A stretch of DNA of 64,000 nucleotides from an uncultured Flavobacteriaceae bacterium (GTDB taxonomy: Bacteria; Bacteroidota; Bacteroidia; Flavobacteriales; Flavobacteriaceae). Shown here piece after piece: positions 10,035-18,711 of the stretch. Made by a program: the position numbers and the translations under genes. The stretch spans positions 558,001 through 622,000 of the forward strand of contig CAJIZF010000004.1 of NCBI GenBank assembly GCA_905181835.1, in the 5' to 3' direction. Under the pieces are notes generated by a model. That model had not been told where the DNA came from. It was given only the letters and a program-made list of their open reading frames with translations, and made no database searches. Each line of letters begins with the position of its first letter. Within the stretch, counting starts at the first letter, position 1.

Positions 10035-10190
10035 ATGAGTGTCTGGAGGGTTATTTTATCAATCATATTCCCACCCTTAGCCGTAATGGATAAAGGTTGT
10101 GGCTCAATAATAATTGTATTTATACTAACCTTGTGTGGTTGGATACCGGGTGTGATTTCTGCTTTAATCATTTTAAATAACCCAAAATAA
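10035..10190 (+). CDS. YqaE/Pmp3 family membrane protein
   Basis: A 51-residue protein in the space before lipB. It begins MSVWRVILSIIFPPLAVM, has a short charged-glycine turn (DKGCGS), and a second hydrophobic helix (IIIVFILTLCGWIPGVIS). Two transmembrane helices with the FPPLAV and GWIPGVI motifs are diagnostic of the Pmp3/YqaE family (stress-associated small membrane proteins that affect membrane potential in yeast; role in bacteria uncertain). ATG start and TAA stop are intact. It ends 36 bases before the lipB start, same strand, so it may be co-transcribed with it. Confidence 0.88.
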   Translation: MSVWRVILSIIFPPLAVMDKGCGSIIIVFILTLCGWIPGVISALIILNNPK

Positions 10191-10226
10191 CAACTAATAC
10201 ATCAATAAATAATTTAACTATAAACT

Positions 10227-10928
10227 TTGAATAAATTTATTAGAATTCAGGAAATAGGGACTAAAGATTACAAAGATACCTGGGAGTATCAGGAAAAACT
10301 TTTTAAAGAAATAATTGATATAAAAATAAAAAATCGAAGAGAAAATAAATCTATTGAGACCCCAAATTATTTTTTATTTGTTGAACATCCCCATGTATAC
10401 ACTCTTGGGAAGAGCGGCGATATAAATAATCTATTAATTTCGGAACAAAAGCTTTCAGAAATTGGTGCTACCTTCTACAAAAATAATAGAGGAGGAGATA
10501 TAACCTATCATGGTCCTGGTCAGATAGTAGGTTACCCAATATTAGATTTGGAAAATTATTTTACAGATATTCATAAATATTTAAGGCTACTCGAAGAAAC
10601 AATTATTAAAACATTAGCAGAATACGGATTAAAAGGTCAGCGCTCCAAGGGAGAAACCGGTGTTTGGTTTGATGTTGGAACTCCTTTTGCTAGAAAAATT
10701 TGTGCTTTTGGTGTAAGAGCCAGCCGTTGGGTAACTATGCATGGCTTTGCACTTAATGTGAATGCAGATCTTGGTTATTTTGATCATATGATCCCTTGTG
10801 GTATTAAGGGAAAATCTGTGACTTCGCTAAATGTTGAATTAGGAAAAAAAAATATTCCGATTGAACAAGTAAAAGAAAAATTAACACATCATTTTTTAAA
10901 TCTATTTGAAGCCAAGAAATTACCTTAA
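10227..10928 (+). CDS. lipB: Octanoyltransferase LipB
   Basis: 233 residues; transfers octanoate from acyl-ACP to the lipoyl domains of PDH E2 and glycine cleavage H protein. The family signature RGGDITYHGPGQIVGYP is at about 88-104, the conserved lysine is in FARKICAFGVR, and the catalytic cysteine in HMIPCGIKGKSVTSL near residue 193. The start is a TTG codon: the conserved N-terminus (IQEIGTKDYKDTWEYQ) begins within a few residues of it and no ATG lies upstream in frame. Its substrates' genes pdhC and gcvP partners occur in the same window. The last four bases overlap the convergent 811-residue lipoprotein gene. Confidence 0.96.
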   Translation: MNKFIRIQEIGTKDYKDTWEYQEKLFKEIIDIKIKNRRENKSIETPNYFLFVEHPHVYTLGKSGDINNLLISEQKLSEIGATFYKNNRGGDITYHGPGQIVGYPILDLENYFTDIHKYLRLLEETIIKTLAEYGLKGQRSKGETGVWFDVGTPFARKICAFGVRASRWVTMHGFALNVNADLGYFDHMIPCGIKGKSVTSLNVELGKKNIPIEQVKEKLTHHFLNLFEAKKLP

Positions 10929-13360
10929 TTTAACTCGTAAATCAAAATTTCTTTTGATTCACCTTTAGTCACAAAATTAGTTTTTCCACTTTTAGTCATG
11001 TCTCCAAAATCTGGCGTAGAGGTTCCATAAACAGGAAATCCGTGAAGTAAATTTCCAGATTTACTGTAAACATAAACCTTGTTTTCTTGAGTTTCTGTAA
11101 TTGAAACATACTCTTTTTGGTTAACAATACTTATAGAAGGTTTTGTGTAAATACCGTAAGGTAATTCTACTAATATTCCATTGATACGCATTAAATTATC
11201 GTCTAAAGTAACTTTTGTTTTACCTTTAATAACAAATTGATAACTTGTAACTTCTAATTTTCTTGAAGTAACTTTTCCGTCAATATTGATACTATTTTTT
11301 GTATTATCTTTTTCAATAACTACTAATTCTGTGTTTTCCAAACTGATGGGAGTATTTGAGAAATCGAATGTTTTAGATGCTAAAATTCTTGGTTTTCCAA
11401 CTCGATTTAAAATATTAAGTTGACCATTTTCTTCAGCAATTGTAATGTAGTCTTTTCCAGCAATCCTATAATGTTTCGGCGGAAAAATAATATCAGAGCT
11501 AGATTTATTAAATTTAAATCCTTTTACTCTTTTCCCTTCACTATTCAACATTAAAACCTCTTTACCTTGAATAATGATAAAACGGTATTTTCGATTTTTA
11601 TCGTAATCAAAGATTGCTAAAGCTTGCGTAATGTCGTCTTTAAATTTTATTGGAAATGGAGCAACTTGGCGACCTGTTCTATCTAAAACATAGAAGTTTT
11701 TTTTGGTAGTAAAAGCTAACTGTTTTTTTCCATTACGCAATAAATCTAATTCTTGAACAGTACCAACAATTGGATTTTTGAGTTTTTTAGTCCACAAGAT
11801 TTTTCCTTTAGATGATATAAAATATAAGGTATTGTCAACATCCTGTACTAAAAGATCTTTTCCACCTGTTCTATGATTACTAAAAAAAATAGGATCATTT
11901 AGTAATTCACTTTCCAGTAAAATACTTTTTACTTGGGTCACTTTACCAGGGATATTTTTTTTATTACTTGCGGTGTTAGACTCTTTGCATACCAAGTTTA
12001 TATGCGCAAAATCACGATCATAATTAAATTGTAAAATACCGATTGGATATTTTTTAAATGAAATGTTTTTTAATGAATCGTTTAATAAACGAGAAATTGT
12101 ATGCGTATAATTTTCATTTAATTTTATTATTAGGAGCGATGATTCATCACTAATCTGATCAAGAGCTTCTTGATAATAATTTGTTGTCGACAAACAATTA
12201 TTGGTTAAATAAGAGTTGATAATATTTATTATTACCTCTTTATTTTCAGCGAAAACAATAAAATCATTTAATATAAAATTAAAAACGGGTTTAGTATCAT
12301 TGGCAAAAATTGAAAATTGGTCAACAAATAAATTACGCTCAATAAAATTGTATATCGTGATTCCTTTAAAAGATTCTAGTGGGCTCGTATATTTACTTAA
12401 AGATTCTTTGGTGAGTTCCAAGTCAATACTTTTTAGAGCGATTGCGTTCCCTTGTGGTAACTTTATGCTGCTAAATTCACTAACAGATTCAAACACCATA
12501 GTTTTATCCGTACTTATATTTTTTGCGCCACTGTATTTCTGAAGGTTTTTTTGAAAAACAGAAAAATCATCAAAAGTTAAGGATATAACACTCATTGCAT
12601 TTGTAGGAGTGATTGTTGCAATGTCATTTTGTTGAGGTTTTAAACCTTTAAAAATTGAAATTAATTGCGGTATTGTGTCATTTGCCAATAGAACACCTGA
12701 TGCTGAAATTGCGTCGGGTAACACCTCTATATTTAAGGCAGCCCAAGAGGCAAAATTATTTATTGAAGGTTCGTTAGTAAATATCTTTTTTACAGGAATG
12801 ATAGTTGTTAAATCACGGTTGTTTAATGAAAATATTTTTTTGAATGTTGCATCGTTTTGTATACGATTGTTTAAAAGTTGTTCAATATTTTTTTGTGAAT
12901 TGGTAGCAATAAAAATACTGTCCTTTACTACTGTAAAAAATTCTTGCTTGTCAATAACGAATTTTTGGTATTGATACGACTTATAAGGTATATTTTCAGT
13001 TAACACATTGGTTACAGAGTCCAGAATAAAGAGATTTTTTGTGAATTTAGTTAAGAAAGTAAAAGATGACCTGTCATCATCTTCAGAAAAACAAAGAATA
13101 CTTTTTTTTGAGGGTCTCAACAGATTCAACAGTCTAGAATTACTAAAAAAAGAATAAGACTTAGTATTCTTTAATTTTTCAATAAAACTATTATTTTTAA
13201 TATCGGCTTTTAGTGCTTCAAAGTCCTCAATTTTTATGACTAATGATGTGTTTTTAGGAATAAAGTCTATTGGTTCTTTTGCTTTTCTTGAAGTTGAGTC
13301 GCAACTATGAAACAAGAAAGTTATAGTAATGAAAAAAAATACTTGAATAAAACCCTTCAT
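10925..13360 (-). CDS. Large hypothetical lipoprotein with C-terminal beta-propeller-like repeats
   Basis: 811 residues. The lipobox cysteine is at residue 20 (FLFHSCDST). The first about 480 residues resemble the flavobacterial DUF3352-like region (PKNTSLVIKIEDFEAL, repeated long beta/alpha segments). From about residue 490 there are repeats typical of a WD40/PQQ-type propeller (DLLVQDVDNTLYFISSKG, QLAFTTKKNFYVLDRTGR, YITIAEENGQLNILNRVG). It is probably an envelope-facing scaffold or sensor of unknown role. It overlaps lipB by four bases tail to tail and lies upstream of nothing else; rnhB precedes it on the same strand with an 81-base gap. Confidence 0.75.
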   Translation of the reverse strand: MKGFIQVFFFITITFLFHSCDSTSRKAKEPIDFIPKNTSLVIKIEDFEALKADIKNNSFIEKLKNTKSYSFFSNSRLLNLLRPSKKSILCFSEDDDRSSFTFLTKFTKNLFILDSVTNVLTENIPYKSYQYQKFVIDKQEFFTVVKDSIFIATNSQKNIEQLLNNRIQNDATFKKIFSLNNRDLTTIIPVKKIFTNEPSINNFASWAALNIEVLPDAISASGVLLANDTIPQLISIFKGLKPQQNDIATITPTNAMSVISLTFDDFSVFQKNLQKYSGAKNISTDKTMVFESVSEFSSIKLPQGNAIALKSIDLELTKESLSKYTSPLESFKGITIYNFIERNLFVDQFSIFANDTKPVFNFILNDFIVFAENKEVIINIINSYLTNNCLSTTNYYQEALDQISDESSLLIIKLNENYTHTISRLLNDSLKNISFKKYPIGILQFNYDRDFAHINLVCKESNTASNKKNIPGKVTQVKSILLESELLNDPIFFSNHRTGGKDLLVQDVDNTLYFISSKGKILWTKKLKNPIVGTVQELDLLRNGKKQLAFTTKKNFYVLDRTGRQVAPFPIKFKDDITQALAIFDYDKNRKYRFIIIQGKEVLMLNSEGKRVKGFKFNKSSSDIIFPPKHYRIAGKDYITIAEENGQLNILNRVGKPRILASKTFDFSNTPISLENTELVVIEKDNTKNSINIDGKVTSRKLEVTSYQFVIKGKTKVTLDDNLMRINGILVELPYGIYTKPSISIVNQKEYVSITETQENKVYVYSKSGNLLHGFPVYGTSTPDFGDMTKSGKTNFVTKGESKEILIYELN

Positions 13361-13441
13361 CTCACAAAAATATAAAGGAAAAAAAAAGGATAGCCATAAA
13401 TTTTTAAAAGTTTATTGACGGGTTTTTAACAATCATTTTTA

Positions 13442-14041
13442 TTAAAAATCTAAATGGTATTGTTCTGGTAATAGCCGAAAGCTTTTGCGGTGATATTTAG
13501 TGATCCCGAATTTTTTAATCGCCTCTCTGTGTTCTCTAGTTGGATACCCTTTATTTTTTTTCCAGTTATACATTGGAAATTCATTATGAATTTGTGACAT
13601 ATAAGCATCTCGATATGTTTTTGCTAAAATAGAAGCTGCAGCAATATGCAAATACTTGCTGTCTCCCTTAATAATGCAACTAAATGGAATATTATTAAAT
13701 GATTTAAAACGATTTCCATCTACTGCTATGTGTTGAGGTTTTGTGGCTAGAGACTCAATAGATTTTTGCATGGCAAGAATAGAGGCATTGAGTATATTTA
13801 TACGATCAATTTTATTCATCATTATGTGAGAAACCCCGAAAGTAACCGATTGTTCTTCAATAATCAATTTTAATAGTTTTCTTTTTTTTTCTGATAATTG
13901 TTTGGAATCTGTTAAAATATTGTTTTTAAAATTATTAGGTAAAATTACTGCAGCCGCAGTTACGGGGCCTGCAAGACAACCTCTTCCGGCCTCATCGGTT
14001 CCACATTCGATTAGTTGTTGATTAATTTTTAGTTTTAGCAC
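13442..14041 (-). CDS. rnhB: Ribonuclease HII
   Basis: 199 residues; cleaves RNA of RNA/DNA hybrids and single ribonucleotides in DNA. The first metal-binding motif is seen in [15 protein letters not shown] (residues 13-27), the conserved [10 protein letters not shown] follows, then AVDGNRF and [17 protein letters not shown] with the further catalytic acids. Length is normal for the family. It diverges from the porin gene and shares a short 70-base promoter region with it. Confidence 0.96.
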   Translation of the reverse strand: MLKLKINQQLIECGTDEAGRGCLAGPVTAAAVILPNNFKNNILTDSKQLSEKKRKLLKLIIEEQSVTFGVSHIMMNKIDRINILNASILAMQKSIESLATKPQHIAVDGNRFKSFNNIPFSCIIKGDSKYLHIAAASILAKTYRDAYMSQIHNEFPMYNWKKNKGYPTREHREAIKKFGITKYHRKSFRLLPEQYHLDF

Positions 14042-14084
14042 AAGTTAAAGAGCTTTAAAATTTAAAATATTCCATTCAAAAGTA

Positions 14085-14092
14085 TACCTTTG
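14085..14092 (+). promoter_or_regulatory. Candidate -7 element for the putative porin gene
   Basis: TACCTTTG matches TAnnTTTG and lies 19 bases before the porin ATG. No clear -33 box. Confidence 0.4.
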
Positions 14093-14111
14093 TTAAGTAA
14101 GTTAAAAATAG

Positions 14112-16010
14112 ATGCGAAAAACGTTTTTTTTATTTCTTTTATTATATTTTCCAACTATAGTTTTTTCCCAAAATAATGGAGAAAATTTTCTTAAAAAGAA
14201 AAAAGAAAAACCTCCCATTACCCTATATAAAATTATTTCAGCCCAAAGAGATACTACTTATGTAGACACTACATTAAATATACAAAAAGAGTATAAATTT
14301 AACTACTTAAGAAAAGATAATTTTCAGTTACAAGAGTTTGCAAATGTCGGCCAGCCTTATAATAAATTAGCTTACGATTTTGAGAAGCTGAATCTAAAGC
14401 CAGCATTTGTTGCGCAGTCTCATCATTTTGGTTACCGTGAAGTTGAAGATATGCAGTACTTTAATTTACCTACCCCACTAACCGAATTATATTTTAAAAC
14501 AGCATTTAATCAAGGACAGCAGTTAGATGCATTTTTTTCAATAAATACTTCAGACCAATTCAATTTCTCAATTGCCTATAAGGGTGTAAGATCACTTGGG
14601 GCCTATCAACACAGTCTAACCAGCACAGGAGATTTTAGATTTACAACCAATTATCACTCAAAAAACAAACGATATCAAATTTTAGCCCATATGATGGCCT
14701 TAGAGTTATTAAACCAAGAAAACGGTGGGCTTACAGACGAATCAGTTTTGTTGTTTCAAAGTGATGATAATGAATTTAGAGATCGAGGACGACTGGATGT
14801 AAAATTTGATGATGGTGAAAATGAATTGAAGGGATTTAGAATCTTTGCGAAACAGGAGTATGAACTGATAACAAAAAAAGATAGTACAGATTTAAATAAA
14901 TTAATCATTGGTAATGCAATTGGTTTTGAAGATAAATCCTATGTCTATAAACAAGATACCCCTTATAATGGTTTTGGAGATTCCTACAAAACAAATGGAT
15001 TGTTTAAAAAAAGTAAACTTGAAGATTTTAGTGTTAAAGTCTATACTCAGTTTAAAAATAAGTACATTGGAAATTTAAGTGCATTTATAGCTTATACAGA
15101 TTATAATTTTGGCTACAACAGTGTTGTTATATTTGATATTGGATCTATTACTAACAGATTTAAATCTAAGTTGGTACAAGCAGGGGGGACTTACTCAAAA
15201 AATTACAAGGGATTCGAAATATATGGTCAGGCGGCTATTAATATTTCTGGAGATTACGAAGCAAACTTTTTAAAAGCAGGAGCCTCTTATTTGGTCAATA
15301 ACAAACATAAAATAGCTGCTGAAATAACTTCGCATTCAGTTTCGCCTAATTTTAATTTCTTATTAAACCAAAGTGACTATATCAATTATAATTGGCAAAA
15401 TGAATTTGATAATACTAATAAACAGCAGTTAAAATTAAGGTTTGAATCAAATAAAATAGCTACAATTTCATTAGACTATACAGGGATTGATAAATACACC
15501 TATTTCACGATTAAAGATAATGACTCAACTCCAACTCCCCATCAGTACAACGATAGGGTTGATTATTTAAAAATAAAATTAAAAAAAGAATTTAAGTATA
15601 GGAAGTTTGGATTAGAAAACACTTTTTTATATCAAAATGCATTGAGCGGCGAGGAAGTTTTAAAGCTTCCGAGTTTTATAACTAGAAATACTTTGTATTA
15701 TGAAGACCAGTGGTTTAAAAAAGCACTTTTTATACAAACAGGTATTATTTTTAAATATTATTCAAAATATACGATGAATGCTTATGACCCTGTTTTAGCT
15801 GAATTTTATGTGCAAGACAAAGCGGAGTTTGGAGGCTATCCTCAATTTGACATATTTTTTAATGCTCGAGTACAACAAGTTCGAATATTTTTTAAGTATG
15901 AAAACCTAAATGCGCTCTTTACGGATTCTAATAATTATTTTTCTGCTCCTGGTTATCCATTCAGAGATTCCGTTATACGTTTTGGTATTGTATGGAATTT
16001 TTTAATGTAA
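14112..16010 (+). CDS. Putative outer-membrane porin (Porin_10 type)
   Basis: 632 residues with a signal peptide (MRKTFFLFLLLYFPTIVFSQ). The early conserved block (QRDTTYVDTTLNIQKEY, then FQLQEFANVGQPYNKL) and the many alternating beta strands ending in an aromatic-rich C-terminus (IRFGIVWNFLM) fit the Bacteroidota putative porin family. It ends in Phe-Leu-Met, close to the usual C-terminal aromatic of outer-membrane barrels. Cargo is unknown. A single-gene unit opposite rnhB. Confidence 0.82.
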   Translation: MRKTFFLFLLLYFPTIVFSQNNGENFLKKKKEKPPITLYKIISAQRDTTYVDTTLNIQKEYKFNYLRKDNFQLQEFANVGQPYNKLAYDFEKLNLKPAFVAQSHHFGYREVEDMQYFNLPTPLTELYFKTAFNQGQQLDAFFSINTSDQFNFSIAYKGVRSLGAYQHSLTSTGDFRFTTNYHSKNKRYQILAHMMALELLNQENGGLTDESVLLFQSDDNEFRDRGRLDVKFDDGENELKGFRIFAKQEYELITKKDSTDLNKLIIGNAIGFEDKSYVYKQDTPYNGFGDSYKTNGLFKKSKLEDFSVKVYTQFKNKYIGNLSAFIAYTDYNFGYNSVVIFDIGSITNRFKSKLVQAGGTYSKNYKGFEIYGQAAINISGDYEANFLKAGASYLVNNKHKIAAEITSHSVSPNFNFLLNQSDYINYNWQNEFDNTNKQQLKLRFESNKIATISLDYTGIDKYTYFTIKDNDSTPTPHQYNDRVDYLKIKLKKEFKYRKFGLENTFLYQNALSGEEVLKLPSFITRNTLYYEDQWFKKALFIQTGIIFKYYSKYTMNAYDPVLAEFYVQDKAEFGGYPQFDIFFNARVQQVRIFFKYENLNALFTDSNNYFSAPGYPFRDSVIRFGIVWNFLM

Positions 16011-16022
16011 TAATGAAAAAAA

Positions 16023-16079
16023 TTAGTTACTTAAAACCTTGACAGAAGTGTTGCAGCTCACAAATAATAAAAGGATCAT
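16023..16079 (-). other. Possible tiny lipoprotein reading frame
   Basis: The minus strand downstream of the acyl-CoA dehydrogenase holds MILLLFVSCNTSVKVLSN then TAA, which looks like the core of a lipoprotein signal with a lipobox cysteine. An upstream ATG at 16108 followed by an eight-A run is one base out of frame; one extra A would give a 28-residue product starting MKKKQFILVGM. Either a remnant, a real very small lipoprotein hit by an indel in the A-run, or chance. Confidence 0.25.
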
Positions 16080-16118
16080 TCCTACTAATATAAATTGTTT
16101 TTTTTCATTTAATAAAAT

Positions 16119-17261
16119 TTAGTCTTTTAATAATCCTCTAGAGATTACTATTTTTTGAATTTCTGAGGTGCCTTCATAAATCTGAGTGATTTTGGCGTCT
16201 CTCATTAACCGTTCTACATGATACTCTTTTACATAGCCGTTACCTCCATGTACTTGGACAGCTTCAACCGTTACTTCCATTGCAACTTGAGAGGCAAAAA
16301 CTTTAGCCATTGCACTACTCATATCATAATTGTTTCCTTGATCCTTATCAAGAGCAGATTTATAAACTAATAATCTAGCTGCTTCAATATTGGTATGCAT
16401 ATCTGCTAATTTAAAAGCTATAGCTTGATGATTACATATTTCTGTCCCAAATGCTTTTCTAACTTTAGAATAATCTCTTGCTAATTCGTAAGCACCTGCA
16501 GCAATTCCTAATGCTTGAGACGCGATGCCAATTCGACCTCCTGAAAGCGTTTTCATAGCAAACGTAAATCCAAAGCCATCATCACCAATCCTATTCTCTT
16601 TGGGTATTTTTACATCTGTGAACATCAATGAATGTGTATCACTTCCTCTAATTCCAAGTTTATCTTCTTTGATGCCAACTTCAAAACCTTCCCAATTTTT
16701 CTCAACAATAAAAGCATTAATTCCTTTGTGTTTTTTTTCTCTATCTGTCTGTGCTATAACAATATAGTAATCCGCTGAATTTCCGTTTGTAATCCAATTT
16801 TTAGTGCCATTCAGTAAATAATAATCTCCTTTGTCTATTGCAGTAGTTTTTTGTGAAGTTGCATCGGATCCAGCTTCAGGCTCACTTAAACAAAAAGCTC
16901 CTAATTTTTCGCCAGTTGCTAATTGGGTCAGGTATTTTTGCTTTTGTTCTTCATTAGCATATTTTTCAATACCATAACAAACTAATGAATTATTCACGGA
17001 CATAATAACACTAGCTGAAGCATCTATTTTTGATATTTCTTCCATTACAATTGCATAGGATAAAGTATCCATTCCACCACCACCATACTTGGGGTCAACC
17101 ATCATTCCAAGAAAACCCATTTCTCCCATCATTTTTATTTGTTGTGTAGGAAACTCCTGTTTATTGTCCCTTTCTATCACTCCAGGTAATAATTCAGTTT
17201 TTGCAAAATCACGAGCAGCGTCGCGGATCATAATATGTTCTTCGGTAAGCTTAAAATCCAT
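16119..17261 (-). CDS. Acyl-CoA dehydrogenase (short-chain type)
   Basis: 380 residues, typical for the family; FAD-dependent oxidation of acyl-CoA to trans-2-enoyl-CoA in beta-oxidation or amino-acid breakdown. Conserved blocks are MGFLGMMVDPKYGGGGM, AFCLSEPEAGSDATSQKT (FAD/substrate binding), WITNGNSADYYIV, and QVHGGNGYVKEY. The C-terminal YEGTSEIQKIVISRGLL carries the catalytic glutamate position of short-chain/butyryl-type enzymes. Divergent from anmK, with its own good promoter. Confidence 0.95.
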   Translation of the reverse strand: MDFKLTEEHIMIRDAARDFAKTELLPGVIERDNKQEFPTQQIKMMGEMGFLGMMVDPKYGGGGMDTLSYAIVMEEISKIDASASVIMSVNNSLVCYGIEKYANEEQKQKYLTQLATGEKLGAFCLSEPEAGSDATSQKTTAIDKGDYYLLNGTKNWITNGNSADYYIVIAQTDREKKHKGINAFIVEKNWEGFEVGIKEDKLGIRGSDTHSLMFTDVKIPKENRIGDDGFGFTFAMKTLSGGRIGIASQALGIAAGAYELARDYSKVRKAFGTEICNHQAIAFKLADMHTNIEAARLLVYKSALDKDQGNNYDMSSAMAKVFASQVAMEVTVEAVQVHGGNGYVKEYHVERLMRDAKITQIYEGTSEIQKIVISRGLLKD

Positions 17262-17296
17262 TGAAAACGATGTTATAAAAATTAAAAAATTGATTG

Positions 17297-17328
17297 CAAA
17301 GATACCTTTTTAAATGTCAATTATCAAA
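17297..17328 (-). promoter_or_regulatory. Promoter of the acyl-CoA dehydrogenase gene
   Basis: On the minus strand TTTG (17325-17328), a 20-base spacer and TATCTTTG (17297-17304) match both boxes of the Bacteroidetes consensus (TTTG, about 19-21 bases, TAnnTTTG). It ends 35 bases before the ATG. Confidence 0.65.
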
Positions 17329-17366
17329 TGAGAATTTGACAGAAAATGGGTTTAAAAACTTGCTTT

Positions 17367-17374
17367 TATTTTTG
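17367..17374 (+). promoter_or_regulatory. Candidate -7 element for anmK
   Basis: TATTTTTG matches TAnnTTTG and lies 48 bases before the TTG start of anmK. The nearest TTTG upstream is 28 bases away, too far for a good -33 box. Confidence 0.35.
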
Positions 17375-17422
17375 AACATACCAGTTAGGTCTTGTATATT
17401 TAAAGCATATTAAAATTATTTT

Positions 17423-18505
17423 TTGAGAACAACTAAATATCATGTAATAGGAGTAATGAGTGGTACCTCATTGGATGGTATTGACTTGGCAGAAGTCAAT
17501 TTTAGTCTATTAAATAATAGAACCTGGGACTATAAAATTTTAAATACTGAAACCGTTTCTTATTCCAAAAATTGGAGAGCCAGTTTGCAAAATGCGCTTA
17601 CATACTCTGAGACTGAAGTTTCTAAGCTAAATATTCAATACACACGTTTTTTGGCATCCATCATCTCAAGATTTATTGATAAGCATCAAATAAAAAACTT
17701 AAATGCTGTTTGTAATCATGGTCATACAATTTGGCATCAACCTCAAAAAGGGATTACACTTCAAATTGGAAATTTACCAGAATTAGCAGATTTAATAAAA
17801 CAAAATGTAGTTTGTGATTTTAGATTACAAGATGTAAAACTGGGAGGAAATGGCGCTCCTTTGGTGCCAATTGGTGATCAATTGTTATTTAATGATTATG
17901 ATTATTGTTTAAACTTAGGAGGTTTTGCTAATGTTTCTTACGAAGAAAATATTGGTTTTTCTTTGCCTAAAAGAATTGCTTACGATATTTGTCCTGTAAA
18001 TATTGTTCTTAATTATTTAGCAGAAAAAATAGGATATGAATTTGATCATAATGGAGATTTCGCTCAAAGTGGTAATGTTTCTAATAAAGTATTAAATGAA
18101 TTAAATAAGTTATCTTTTTTTAACTTCCTGCCGCCAAAATCGTTAGGATTGGAATGGGTAAAAAAATATGTTTTTCCTATTTTGGAAGAATCAAATATTT
18201 CAATTAATGACCAGCTATGTACTTATACGGAACATATTGCTTTTCAGTTATCAAAACAATTTAATAAAAACAGTAAAGTTTTGGTTACTGGTGGCGGAGC
18301 TTTTAATTTGTATTTATTAAAAAGAATCAACTCTTTTAAACATTTAAAGCTTTTAATTCCCTCAAATACTTTAGTAGAATATAAAGAAGCATTAATTTTT
18401 GGGTTTTTAGGAGTACTTCGATTGAGAGAGGAAAATAATTGTTTGAGTAGTGTTACTGGTGCAAAAAAAAATCATTCTTCAGGAACAGTTTTCAAGATAA
18501 AATAA
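17423..18505 (+). CDS. anmK: Anhydro-N-acetylmuramic acid kinase
   Basis: 360 residues; phosphorylates and opens 1,6-anhydro-MurNAc from recycled peptidoglycan to MurNAc-6-phosphate. The ATP-binding start VIGVMSGTSLDGIDLAEV is at residues 8-25, followed by HGHTIWHQP, the DFRLQDVKLGGNGAPLVPIG active-site block, and VTGGGAFN. The start is a TTG; the next ATG falls inside the conserved MSGTSLDGID motif and so cannot be the true start. Length matches the family. Confidence 0.95.
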   Translation: MRTTKYHVIGVMSGTSLDGIDLAEVNFSLLNNRTWDYKILNTETVSYSKNWRASLQNALTYSETEVSKLNIQYTRFLASIISRFIDKHQIKNLNAVCNHGHTIWHQPQKGITLQIGNLPELADLIKQNVVCDFRLQDVKLGGNGAPLVPIGDQLLFNDYDYCLNLGGFANVSYEENIGFSLPKRIAYDICPVNIVLNYLAEKIGYEFDHNGDFAQSGNVSNKVLNELNKLSFFNFLPPKSLGLEWVKKYVFPILEESNISINDQLCTYTEHIAFQLSKQFNKNSKVLVTGGGAFNLYLLKRINSFKHLKLLIPSNTLVEYKEALIFGFLGVLRLREENNCLSSVTGAKKNHSSGTVFKIK

Positions 18506-18540
18506 CTACAAATGTGTTCCACATCTGAGGAGGTTTTTTT

Positions 18541-18548
18541 TATATTTG
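18541..18548 (+). promoter_or_regulatory. Candidate -7 element upstream of nhaB
   Basis: TATATTTG, an exact match to TAnnTTTG, in the 206-base spacer between anmK and nhaB. It would give a leader of about 165 bases. No convincing -33 box. Confidence 0.35.
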
Positions 18549-18711
18549 TGTTCTTTATGATCTACTTTAATATTTTGAATAAAAAAACACTTCTTTTGCA
18601 TCCAGATAAAGATTTAACTATTAAAATATATCCTCCAGTAAATTCAGAAAATTTAGGTTTAAACAGTATACCTATGTTTCTTAAAATAATTCTAACCAAT
18701 TCAAAAAATCA

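Noticed and set aside
12216-12974. Plus-strand frames opposite the 811-residue lipoprotein
   Set aside because: Shadows of a real minus-strand gene; no start signal or family.
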